Source: an uncultured Hungatella sp.
GTDB taxonomy: Bacteria > Bacillota > Clostridia > Lachnospirales > Lachnospiraceae
Assembly (NCBI GenBank): GCA_910588505.1
Contig: CAJUPQ010000091.1
Span: forward strand, 1 to 13,041
DNA: 13,041 bases
Reading direction: 5' to 3'
Within the stretch, counting starts at the first letter, position 1, and each line of letters opens with the position of its first letter. Positions 1-6,718 of the stretch are shown piece after piece. The notes below the pieces were generated by a model, which ran no database searches, was not told the origin of the DNA, and worked only from the letters and a program-made list of their open reading frames with translations. The translations under genes were made by a program, and so were the position numbers.

Positions 1-52
1 GACAAAAAATCATCTCACAAAATCAGGCACAAAGAGACTCCGAGAGTACATT
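1..52. repeat. 52-bp inverted repeat, left copy (palindrome arm)
   Basis: These 52 bases are the exact reverse complement of 9701-9752. At 9701-9866 the same sequence is one arm of a long palindrome whose core is GTCAGATG/CATCTGAC. Here the window opens at GAC, which would be the end of CATCTGAC, so this is probably the right arm of another palindrome continuing beyond the window (inference). Read on the minus strand, the arm starts at the stop codon of the decayed nuclease gene (TAA at 51-53), just as the other copy starts at the stop of the remnant ending at 9702. Confidence 0.9.
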
Positions 53-611
53 ATCCAATAAGGATCCGTTTCCCTTCAAACGCAAAACCGTAATGTCGGA
101 TCCTTTCTCCTGGAATCCCTCTCTCTGTCAGCACCCTGTCATAGTCTCTGCCGCGAATCTGGTCAAGGGCGCTCTTTACCGTGTCTTCCAGGGTTTTCTC
201 CGAATGGGGATCCTTTACTTTAAATTCCAGCACATAGGCAAAGTCGCCCTTGTTTCGCGGCTCCATGACCACATCATACCTTCCCAGACCACTCTCCCGG
301 TTAGATGTGATCACATAGTCAAGCTTTGCGTCCGCCATAAGCCCCAGGACAAAACCGTGGTAAAAACGTTCCGGCTCCGCCTCATCAGACGGATGCTTTC
401 CCGTATCAAAAAAGCTGAACACCGCCGAGGCCATCTGATTCATATACTGGTTCATATATCCCACATGGTCAGCCATCATCGCTTTTACAAAGTCGTTATA
501 ACGCGCGGAAGGTTTTTAAACCACGCCTGGATCATTTTTATCAATATAAAAGGAATGGGCTTCCCGAATTTTCTCAAAACTCTGGATGCCAATGGAAATC
601 TTTGTATTCAT
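51..611 (-). pseudogene. Decayed AAA-ATPase-like/PD-(D/E)XK nuclease gene (internal deletion plus frameshift)
   Basis: This is a remnant of the large AAA-ATPase_like plus PD-(D/E)XK (DUF1703-type) family, whose members are usually over 500 residues. An ATG at 611, behind an AGGGG ribosome site, opens the typical N-terminus (SIGIQSFEKIREAHSFYIDK), but the frame ends at 516 after 31 codons. The sequence then jumps to the C-terminal part. MIQAWFKN (from 535) reads in a second frame, and a lost base near 513-520 moves it to a third frame (SARYNDFVKAMMADHVGYMN). That third frame stays open to TAA at 51-53, giving 142 residues from the ATG at 479. The whole ATPase domain with its Walker motifs is therefore deleted. 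The nuclease core survives: D69, E85 and K87 of the 142-residue frame fit D...ExK (GRYDVVMEP, VLEFKV). It starts 28 bp after the telA stop with no terminator visible between. A short nuclease-only protein from 479 cannot be excluded. Confidence 0.85.
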
Positions 612-639
612 CTGCCCCTTGTGATCCTCTCCTCTCACT

Positions 640-1785
640 TTAACTGCCGTTCCTCATAACCGCGGACTCCTCCATATTCCGGATCACCCGCTCCCCCTCC
701 CGGGCCAGATCCCGAAACTGGGCGATGGTCTCCTTCATCTGTGGAAGAGCCTTCTGCTTATACTGGTTAATAGAATCCAGAGCCCCTAAGGTCTCCCGAA
801 AAGCCTCCTTAAGGGTCTCCACCTGGATATTGGAATCCATGGCCTGCTTCTGGATCTCAGCTCCCTGGGTGCTGAGCATCCGGGACGTAGAGGCGATCAT
901 GTCATTGGTAGCCTGGTTTAACACCTTCACCTTTTCCAGCACGATCTTCTGGTTGTACAGCGCCCCGGCCACGGTGACCGCCACGTTGAGAGCCGCCACG
1001 GTCACGGTCTGAGCCCGGTTCACAGAGCGGATCAGCTCATAATTATTCTTCCGGATAACCTCCATGGCAAGGATACCGTTCTGGTTCACAGCCAGCATCT
1101 GGTTAAAATCGATCATCCGCTGCCTTAGAGGAAATAAAATCTCCTCCTCCACAAACTTCACCTTCTCGCTGTCCCCGTAAAGATCCCTCTGCCGCCCGAT
1201 CTGCTCTGTCAGGTAATCATCCAGCTCCTGGCCCAGCGCAATCTTCTGGTTCAGCTGCTTTGTCAGCTCCCGCATAGAAGCCTGCTCCAGCTCCAGGGTG
1301 GTGTTGTCGTCCCTAAGAGTCCTGGCCCCCTTGTCCAGAGACTCCACGATCTCCCCGATCACCGAGTCCGCTGCCTTAAACTTATTAAAATAAGAACGCA
1401 CCGGATTAAACAGATTGCCCAGAGGCCCTTTCTTTACAAAATCCACCCCTGACGGGTCCAGATCCTTCATCTGCCTGGAAAGAGCCTCCAACCCATTAGC
1501 CACTGCCCCGCTCTCGCCGCCTGCCCTGGACAACTCCCCGATCCTGGTCTTCATAATGGAATTTTTATCCGCGGACTTCTTCACCACGTCGGCCCCAAAC
1601 TCCTCGATGGCCTTGGTCAGCTCCTTCCTGTCCTGAAAACTGTCAATATCCGCGTTCAGGATCTCGTCCCCCTTTTCCTTTGACGCGTCCGAGATCATCA
1701 GGGAAGTCTCCCTATCCACCGCCGTCTCGGCCTCCACGGCCTTTTTGATCTCCTCCTTCTTGGGAAGCTCCAATGTAAATGCCAT
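640..1785 (-). CDS. TelA/KlaA-family toxic anion resistance protein
   Basis: The 381-residue product matches the TelA (KlaA/YaaN/YceH) family in length and in its largely helical, charged make-up. It has no signal peptide. Recognisable parts are the N-terminal acidic helix region, a middle segment with PLGNLFNPVRSYFNKFK (about residues 121-137), and a C-terminal conserved block around QNGILAMEVIRKNNYELI and VAALNVAVTVAGALYNQK, where TelA proteins are best conserved. Family members are linked to tellurite and envelope-stress tolerance, but their biochemical role is not settled. It is the last gene of an operon with a vWA/solute-binding protein and a two-TM XpaC-like protein. TelA with vWA proteins is a recurrent Ter-type stress association, and XpaC-YaaN is a known Bacillus pair. 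The ATG at 1785 has GAGGAGAG upstream. The gap to the vWA gene (about 210 bp) is filled by a tandem repeat. Confidence 0.9.
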   Translation of the reverse strand: MAFTLELPKKEEIKKAVEAETAVDRETSLMISDASKEKGDEILNADIDSFQDRKELTKAIEEFGADVVKKSADKNSIMKTRIGELSRAGGESGAVANGLEALSRQMKDLDPSGVDFVKKGPLGNLFNPVRSYFNKFKAADSVIGEIVESLDKGARTLRDDNTTLELEQASMRELTKQLNQKIALGQELDDYLTEQIGRQRDLYGDSEKVKFVEEEILFPLRQRMIDFNQMLAVNQNGILAMEVIRKNNYELIRSVNRAQTVTVAALNVAVTVAGALYNQKIVLEKVKVLNQATNDMIASTSRMLSTQGAEIQKQAMDSNIQVETLKEAFRETLGALDSINQYKQKALPQMKETIAQFRDLAREGERVIRNMEESAVMRNGS

Positions 1786-1818
1786 ACCGTACTCTCCTCT
1801 TCACATAATTTTTTGCGC

Positions 1819-2000
1819 AGGACACCGGCCTTCTGCTCTGTCCAGGTGCTGCCTCGCAAAACTCCTGTCTTTGCCCTGGCCAGACGCCGCCCCGCAAAAC
1901 TCTCATCTCCTGCTCTGCCAAGGGCCGCCGCCACACAAAACTCCTGCATCCGGCCCTGTCCGGGACGCCGCCCCGCAAAACTCCCGTCTCCAATCCTACA
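1819..2000. repeat. ~40-bp GC-rich imperfect tandem repeat
   Basis: About four to five imperfect copies lie between the vWA and telA genes. Counting from each AAAACTC on the plus strand, units begin at 1858, 1896, 1937 and 1977, so three complete periods are 38, 41 and 40 bp. A more diverged copy precedes them from about 1819. Each unit carries AAAACTC, a C/T-rich stretch, a GGCCAG- or GTCCGG-like part, and ends in a GCCGCCCCGC-like block. The periods are not multiples of three, so the array does not encode a repeated peptide in one frame. The last unit overlaps the 3' end of the vWA gene at 1996. Confidence 0.8.
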
Positions 2001-3681
2001 GGCTGGAATTAAACAGATTCTTCAATTTATAGACCACATCATCGGAATCCGCGTTGATATTTGCCGCCTCATTGATGGCGGAAATACTCTCAAGAGCCGG
2101 GATGTCCGCATTGTATCCAATGGTGTAGATGGGAATGTTCAGTGCGTCTATCGGCTCCTCAATATCCTTTAGGGCATACCCCCGGTTTGTCTCCCCGTCG
2201 GACAGGACAAACATCATCATCTTTGCCTCCGGGTACTCTTTTGACGCCTTGATCAGCATGTCCGCCGCCACAATAATCCCGTCAAAAGTAGCTGTGCCTC
2301 CCGAGGCGGTAAGATTCTCCACGGCCCCCTTAAAGGCAGCCTGGTGATTTAAGTTAAACTCCCCCACCGGCACATTGATCACCACGTCGTCCGAGTAGGA
2401 CACCATCCCTACATAGTTACCGGTGTTAATGTAGCGCATGCCGTTGATCAGCGATGTCTTTAAGGAATTTAAGGGCTCCCCGTTCATGGAGCCAGACACG
2501 TCGGCCACAAACACCGCCAGAATAGGCTTGCCGCTGTCCTTCTCCTTTTTCCACAGCTCCTGGGCGTTTAAAAGAGTCTCCCCGTCAACTTCCCCCTGCT
2601 CCACCGTATACCCAAGATCATGGTCAAACCCATACTCCCGGGCCAAAGCCCGGCTCTCCTCCCCCCTGGCAAACTCCGCGAAAAGCTCCAGGATCCTGCG
2701 CTTGTCCTTCTCCACTGCCGCTGTGGTGTACAGAGGGTTGGTGTGAAGAAACCCGAAAGGCGTAAACTCATACTTTCTCACCAGCTCCGGGTCATTAATG
2801 TAAGTCTGGTACTCCATCACAAACCCGTCCAAGGTCCCTGTCTCCGCCGCGTCCCGCATCTGCAGGGTAGTGTAGGCCACAAAAGGCACATTGGCCTGGA
2901 AGGACTGAAACCCCTCCACCGCCTCCTGATCCAACGGATTGCGGGCGCTGTAGGTCTGAAGGGTGGAGATGAGGAAATTAAGCCCTGTGGCCGAGGCGTA
3001 GGGATTGGTGTAGCCCATGGCAAACTCCCCGCCCGCCGTTGCGTCCACAATGGTCTTTAAATTAATGGCCCCATAAGTCTCCACCAGCTTTTTCTGGGTG
3101 TCCTTAGAAAGCAGAATCCCCGCCGTGTTCTCCACCAGAGACTCCTCCACCACCTCCATGGCCACCCCATCGGCAAGGAGCATCCTGCCCCAGAAATCAT
3201 TAGAAGGAGTGTATCCGTCCGGGATATATTTGCCGGTGCGGATGTAATCCATGCCAAGCCCTGAGGCCACGTTCCGGATCATGACCGAAACCGGCTTGCC
3301 GTCTACCTGAAAACCGGCCTCATTAAAAGCCTCTGCCACCTCATTGATCCACCCGTCCTTTCCCGGCCCGCATTTCTCCGATGTAGAAAAAATCTCCGCG
3401 TACAGGGACGTAGAAGGCTTCACCGTGATCTGGTTGGTGTCAATATCCGGCAGTTCGTCCACGTCGCCAGCCGCCAGCTCCACCGGGGACTTTACCGGAT
3501 CCGCCACGTTTGGGGCGATCTTTTTCATATATTTTTCAATGGCAGCCGCCGCGGACTCCGTGCTGACGGTTTTTGCGGATTTTCCCACGTTTCTCGTAAG
3601 CATGATCCCCCCAAAGGCGATCACAAACACCACAAGTCCTATGACCGCGATAATAACTGCCTGTTTTTTGTTGTTTTTCAT
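1996..3681 (-). CDS. Membrane-anchored solute-binding/von Willebrand factor A (vWA) fusion protein
   Basis: The product has 561 residues. Residues 7-29 form a single hydrophobic segment after a KNNKK start, an uncleaved anchor that places the rest outside the cell. Residues about 90-350 resemble bacterial extracellular solute-binding proteins: STSLYAEIFSTS, an NDFW segment, a GGEFAMGYTNPYAS stretch, and an FTPFGFLHTNPLY block. The C-terminal vWA domain (about 385-555) has a complete metal-ion-dependent adhesion site: D394-x-S396-x-S398 (ADVSGSMNG), T463 in GGTATFDG, and D495 in FVLSDGE. Such domains bind protein or other ligands through the bound metal; the ligand here is unknown. The ATG at 3681 follows a strong AGGAGG. 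The gene lies 33 bp after the XpaC-like gene and before telA, which suggests one envelope-stress or transport complex. The function is inferred only from domains and neighbours. Confidence 0.88.
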   Translation of the reverse strand: MKNNKKQAVIIAVIGLVVFVIAFGGIMLTRNVGKSAKTVSTESAAAAIEKYMKKIAPNVADPVKSPVELAAGDVDELPDIDTNQITVKPSTSLYAEIFSTSEKCGPGKDGWINEVAEAFNEAGFQVDGKPVSVMIRNVASGLGMDYIRTGKYIPDGYTPSNDFWGRMLLADGVAMEVVEESLVENTAGILLSKDTQKKLVETYGAINLKTIVDATAGGEFAMGYTNPYASATGLNFLISTLQTYSARNPLDQEAVEGFQSFQANVPFVAYTTLQMRDAAETGTLDGFVMEYQTYINDPELVRKYEFTPFGFLHTNPLYTTAAVEKDKRRILELFAEFARGEESRALAREYGFDHDLGYTVEQGEVDGETLLNAQELWKKEKDSGKPILAVFVADVSGSMNGEPLNSLKTSLINGMRYINTGNYVGMVSYSDDVVINVPVGEFNLNHQAAFKGAVENLTASGGTATFDGIIVAADMLIKASKEYPEAKMMMFVLSDGETNRGYALKDIEEPIDALNIPIYTIGYNADIPALESISAINEAANINADSDDVVYKLKNLFNSSL

Positions 3682-3714
3682 GGTCTCTCCTCCTTTTTGC
3701 TTCCCAACCCTCTT

Positions 3715-4467
3715 TCATCCGTCCTGGGTGTAATACTCCAACTGCCCCAAAAGCTCCCGGATCTGGTCCGCCACGCCGTCAATATCCTGCTCCGTGCAGT
3801 CCATCTCCGCCATCTCCGCCATCAAATGATCCACTTCCAGAAGCACCTTCTCATTCTTCTCCAGGACAGAGCGCATATCCTCCAGATTCTCCTCATAAAG
3901 CTTCCGCTTTTCCTCCTGGATGCGGTCCGGGATGTCGTCCAGCTTGTACTCCCCGGAACTTAACTTCTGATACTCCCCCTCATCAAAAATCACCATCTTG
4001 TTGGCGATCCTGACGATTCCCTTTTCCAGGGCCTCCCCGGCGCAGCGGATAACCCCCATAAACTTCCCATAGCTCAAGGTTCCGCGGCCGAACCTGCGGA
4101 CCACCAGGGCTTCAAAATTCGAAGACTGCTTCTCCATCCGCTCTCCCTGGTCTGTGGCCGACCGGGCGATCCCGCCCAGAACCTTGCTGGAAGCGTACCG
4201 CCTCAAAAGGTCCGCGGCCTTCCTGCCGGCCTCCTCCTCATTTACCCTGACAAGCTCCTCTTTCTTCTCCGCCAAAAGCGCCCGGTTCATCATCACAAAA
4301 GACGGAACCGCCACCACGCCCACGGCGATGGACGCAGCCGCCACAGCCGCGTTGGCGGCAAAAGGCGACAGCCCCACAAGCCCCGGGGAAAAAAGGCACA
4401 CCATGGCAGCCGCAAACGCGGCGTTGGCCCCAAAAAGCTTTGTATACTTGTTCACCTGCCCGGACAC
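3715..4467 (-). CDS. Two-TM membrane protein with C-terminal helical domain, XpaC-like by context
   Basis: The 250-residue product has two hydrophobic segments near the N-terminus (about residues 11-31 and 38-60, rich in Ala, Val and Phe). A long charged, mostly helical part follows (RIQEEKRKLYEENLEDM, VLEKNEKVLLEVDHLMAEMAEMD) that probably forms a coiled coil in the cytoplasm. I see no catalytic motif. The layout (two N-terminal TM segments then coiled coil) and the position upstream of a telA gene recall XpaC, which pairs with the TelA protein YaaN in Bacillus. This is inference, not a clear sequence match. The start is a GTG. The one at 4467 has its GGAAGGGA directly abutting, which is too close for a good ribosome site. 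The GTG at 4455 (VNKYTKLF) has AGGGAG 11 bases upstream and is a fair alternative. It is the first gene of the operon, behind the promoter at 4493-4521. Confidence 0.75.
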   Translation of the reverse strand: MSGQVNKYTKLFGANAAFAAAMVCLFSPGLVGLSPFAANAAVAAASIAVGVVAVPSFVMMNRALLAEKKEELVRVNEEEAGRKAADLLRRYASSKVLGGIARSATDQGERMEKQSSNFEALVVRRFGRGTLSYGKFMGVIRCAGEALEKGIVRIANKMVIFDEGEYQKLSSGEYKLDDIPDRIQEEKRKLYEENLEDMRSVLEKNEKVLLEVDHLMAEMAEMDCTEQDIDGVADQIRELLGQLEYYTQDG

Positions 4468-4482
4468 TCCCTTCCCTGTGTA

Positions 4483-4499
4483 GTATACAGACAGTATAC
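4483..4499. promoter_or_regulatory. Palindromic operator-like site overlapping the TelA-operon -10
   Basis: GTATACAGACAGTATAC consists of two perfect GTATAC half-sites separated by five bases. Each half is itself a palindrome. The site covers the TATACT -10 of the promoter for the XpaC-like/vWA/telA operon, a position where a bound dimeric repressor would block initiation. No regulator gene lies beside it, so the binding protein is unknown. Confidence 0.55.
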
Positions 4500-4521
4500 A
4501 CCCTTTTGGAGGATTTGGGAA
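4493..4521 (-). promoter_or_regulatory. Candidate sigma-A promoter of the XpaC-like/vWA/telA operon
   Basis: On the minus strand TTCCCA (4516-4521, 4 of 6 to TTGACA) is followed after 17 bases by TATACT (4493-4498, 5 of 6 to TATAAT). The first start codon lies about 26-38 bases downstream. The terminator of the upstream VOC gene ends just before it, so this is the first possible start for the operon. A second TATACT copy at 4482-4487 is an alternative -10. Confidence 0.55.
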
Positions 4522-4522
4522 G

Positions 4523-4563
4523 CAAAAAGCATCGGCCAGGGAACTGCTTTCCCTGGCCGATGC
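4523..4563 (-). terminator. Rho-independent terminator of the VOC gene
   Basis: A perfect 15-bp stem (4529-4543 with 4549-4563, GCATCGGCCAGGGAA on the plus strand) closes a 5-base loop. On the minus strand it is followed by CTTTTTG-type T-rich sequence. It begins 6 bases after the VOC stop codon and separates that gene from the TelA operon. Confidence 0.9.
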
Positions 4564-4569
4564 CCGCTT

Positions 4570-4971
4570 CTATTTAACGGGATTAAAAGACCCGATCTCC
4601 ACCAGATTGCCCTCCGGGTCCGCGATATAGCAGGTTCTCTGCCCCCAAGGCTCCGTTGTCGGCTCCATAACCGCCTTCCCCCCTTTGGCAGTCACCTCCT
4701 CAAAGGCCCTGTCAACGGCATCATAATCTTCCACCCCCAGGGCGATCTCAAAATGACCGCACTCCCCGGAAGCATACCCAAAGCTTTGCCCTGTCATATT
4801 CTCAAAATCCTTCCTGCCATACATCAAAAACAAGGTGCCGTCCTTTTCCAGATACACGTTCGCCGTATCCTCGCCCTCCTTGATCTCAAACCCAAGCACA
4901 TCCCGGTAAAACCTGATCATAACCCCCATATCCTTCACCAAAAGCCCGAATCCGTCCAACTTTAATTTCAT
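4570..4971 (-). CDS. VOC superfamily (glyoxalase/bleomycin-resistance-like) protein
   Basis: The 133-residue product has the paired beta-alpha-beta-beta-beta modules of the vicinal oxygen chelate superfamily. Module one is GFGLLVKDMGVMIRFYRDVLGFE with a following YLEKDGTLFLMY. Module two is GHFEIALGVEDYDAVDRAFEEV ending in the signature YIADPEGNLVEIGSF. H and E positions typical of metal binding are visible in CGHFEIAL and GNLVEI. The usual first His/Glu of module one (at GFGLLV) is not present, so metal binding or catalysis may differ from a true glyoxalase I. The substrate is unknown. The ATG at 4971 is preferred because GGAGGA lies 8 bases upstream; a longer reading to 5052 would run across the promoter. 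It is monocistronic, with an extended -10 at 5018-5026 and a terminator at 4523-4563. Confidence 0.88.
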   Translation of the reverse strand: MKLKLDGFGLLVKDMGVMIRFYRDVLGFEIKEGEDTANVYLEKDGTLFLMYGRKDFENMTGQSFGYASGECGHFEIALGVEDYDAVDRAFEEVTAKGGKAVMEPTTEPWGQRTCYIADPEGNLVEIGSFNPVK

Positions 4972-5017
4972 GTTCTTATCCTCCTTCAATGTTATGCTTT
5001 TTCCGCTGGCTTTCCCC

Positions 5018-5026
5018 ATTGTATCA
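5018..5026 (-). promoter_or_regulatory. Extended -10 promoter of the VOC gene
   Basis: The minus strand reads TGATACAAT, a TGn extension followed by TACAAT (5 of 6 to TATAAT), 46 bases before the VOC start. No good -35 lies 17 bases upstream (TACAGG), which fits an extended -10 promoter. Confidence 0.5.
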
Positions 5027-5126
5027 CAGAGAAGACGACACCTGTATGTCATGTTAAAAAAGTCGCGGACAAATTTTCCCTATTCTTTCCACCGCCCCGT
5101 TGTGGGCCTATACCTGTCCCTCCCAC

Positions 5127-5174
5127 AGACAAAAATACCGGCCAGGACAATATCCTCTAAGTCCTGGCCGGTAT
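5127..5174 (-). terminator. Rho-independent terminator of the beta-glucoside PTS operon
   Basis: ATACCGGCCAGGAC (5135-5148) pairs perfectly with GTCCTGGCCGGTAT (5161-5174) around a 12-base loop. On the minus strand the stem is followed by TTTTTGTC. It is about 200 bases after the EIIC stop and is the first T-tailed hairpin downstream of it. Confidence 0.8.
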
Positions 5175-5205
5175 CTCTAAGCTATGTATATTTAGTGTAT
5201 TATTG

Positions 5206-5355
5206 AGTGAGCAACGGGCAGCTTTAGTCGTAAGTAGGGAGGGAAGGCAGGCTGTGTGCCGTTCGGGTTCAGATATGCCAAGCATTCTGAACCCGGACAG
5301 GACCATCCTTCCCTTCTCTGACTGGCATCACGACTACCCTCGCCTTTTGCTCACT
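5206..5355. repeat. 150-bp nested palindrome between EIIC and its terminator
   Basis: Four stems nest inside each other. AGTGAGCAA (5206-5214) pairs with TTGCTCACT (5347-5355). TAGTCGT (5225-5231) pairs with ACGACTA (5330-5336). GGGAAGG (5241-5247) pairs with CCTTCCC (5307-5313). GTTCGGGTTCAGA (5261-5273) pairs with TCTGAACCCGGAC (5286-5298) with one G-U pair. The stems are separated by internal loops, so the transcript from either strand would fold into one long interrupted hairpin. It could be a structured RNA, a 3' mRNA-protecting element, or a small palindromic mobile element (MITE-like). I do not recognise the family, and no reading frame here looks coding. Confidence 0.7.
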
Positions 5356-5374
5356 TTCTATCCCACTACTCCTA

Positions 5375-6691
5375 CTACTCTTCCTCCACCGGCTTCTGGT
5401 GATTTGCCGCCAGCACAAAGGGCGTGTAGATAACTGCCGCGATGAGGATGCACAGAAGCTGGGTGATCGCTGCCCCGATGGAGCCTCCTGACGACAGGAA
5501 GCCCATAAGCACCGGCGGTGTTGTCCATGGAGAGTTCACCACCATTTTCCCACAGAAACCGATAGAAGTCATAAAGTAAGCAAACGTCGCGGACGCGGCC
5601 GGCGCGATCATAAACGGGATCGCAAGCAGCGGGTTCAGCACAATGGGCAGACCAAAGGTAACCGGCTCGTTGATGTTAAAGATCGCACAGGGAATAGCGA
5701 TCTTGGCAATTGCCCGATAATCATCCCTCTTGGAAAACAGCATGATCGCGATCAGCAGTCCGCCTGTGATCCCGGCTCCCGTGATAATGGAGAAACAGGA
5801 CATAAACGGAGAACAGATAATATTTGGCACAGCCGTGCCTGCCGCGTAAGCCGCCTCATTTTCCGCGTAGGCCGCCAGAAGAATGGGAGAATAGATCGCG
5901 CTTAAAGTCTGAGTTCCGTGGATGCCAAAAGTCCACAGCACGGTACTCATAAAGATCAGGAACAAATATCCCGGCAGACCTGTAAGGATGTTCATAAGCG
6001 GCGCCTGGATAAATGTGGTGATCGCCACAAAAATAGTCATTCCCGTAAGCTTGTTAAACACAAACCCCACTAAAGAAACCGCCAAAATGGTAAGGCAGGA
6101 CGGGAACAATACCGTAAAGGACCTGGCCACATTGGAGGGAACGCCCTCCGGAAGCTTGATCTCCAGCCTTCCGCTCTGAACCAGACGGCAGTACAGCTCC
6201 GTAGCGCACAGCGCCGTAATCAGTCCAACGAACAGTCCCTTGGCGTCGGTAAAACTGGCTGCCAATACATTGGCCACCTGATGAATTCCTCCCTCTGCCG
6301 CCGCGCACTCTACCTCCGCAGTAGTCAGACACAGGGAAATGTAAGCTCCCAGGGCCACCGGAGCCAGAGCATAATCCTTAACCCCGTAGCTCTCCCCAAG
6401 CCCTAAGGCAATCAAAATCACGATTCCAATGGTAATAAAGCTCATAGTACCGTAGTTGGCGGCCGTAAACACCGGGTTCAAACCGGCAAGCCAGCTCATG
6501 CCTGGCACATTGGCAAGAGATATGTATCCAGGCCGCACATTACACACCACGTTGGAAATCAAGGTACAAAACGCACCTGTAACAACGACGGGAAGCAAGG
6601 AACTAAACCCGTTTCGGATGGCAGCGAGGTGTCTCTGGCTGGAAAGCTTTGCCGCGAACACAAGAAGCCCATTCATAATTTTTTCTGTCAT
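5375..6691 (-). CDS. PTS EIIC, lactose/cellobiose (beta-glucoside) family
   Basis: The 438-residue product is an integral membrane sugar permease with about ten hydrophobic segments from start to end. It carries the hallmarks of the lactose/N,N'-diacetylchitobiose/cellobiose EIIC family: FGIHG at 255-259, the substrate-site block FNINEPVTFGLPIVLNP from 338, and PWTTPPVLMGFLSSGG near the C-terminus. The length is normal for a stand-alone EIIC (CelB/LicC type). It imports a sugar while EIIB phosphorylates it; neither EIIA nor EIIB is encoded in the window, so these must come from elsewhere. The ATG at 6691 has GGGGTGG upstream. The gene begins 27 bp after the GH4 6-phospho-beta-glucosidase stop, so the two are co-transcribed and the sugar is most likely a beta-glucoside such as cellobiose or an aryl-beta-glucoside. 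The exact substrate cannot be read from the sequence. Confidence 0.93.
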   Translation of the reverse strand: MTEKIMNGLLVFAAKLSSQRHLAAIRNGFSSLLPVVVTGAFCTLISNVVCNVRPGYISLANVPGMSWLAGLNPVFTAANYGTMSFITIGIVILIALGLGESYGVKDYALAPVALGAYISLCLTTAEVECAAAEGGIHQVANVLAASFTDAKGLFVGLITALCATELYCRLVQSGRLEIKLPEGVPSNVARSFTVLFPSCLTILAVSLVGFVFNKLTGMTIFVAITTFIQAPLMNILTGLPGYLFLIFMSTVLWTFGIHGTQTLSAIYSPILLAAYAENEAAYAAGTAVPNIICSPFMSCFSIITGAGITGGLLIAIMLFSKRDDYRAIAKIAIPCAIFNINEPVTFGLPIVLNPLLAIPFMIAPAASATFAYFMTSIGFCGKMVVNSPWTTPPVLMGFLSSGGSIGAAITQLLCILIAAVIYTPFVLAANHQKPVEEE

Positions 6692-6718
6692 ATTTCCACC
6701 CCCTGTCGGCCTTCCTGC

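Noticed and set aside
1712..1993. Minus-strand open frame across the tandem repeat into telA
   Set aside because: Repeat units of 38-41 bp are not in triplet phase, the frame overlaps telA out of frame, and there is no clear ribosome site.
5203..5433. Plus-strand open frame over the 150-bp palindrome
   Set aside because: The sequence is accounted for by palindromic structure and the EIIC 3' end; the peptide is low in information and overlaps EIIC.
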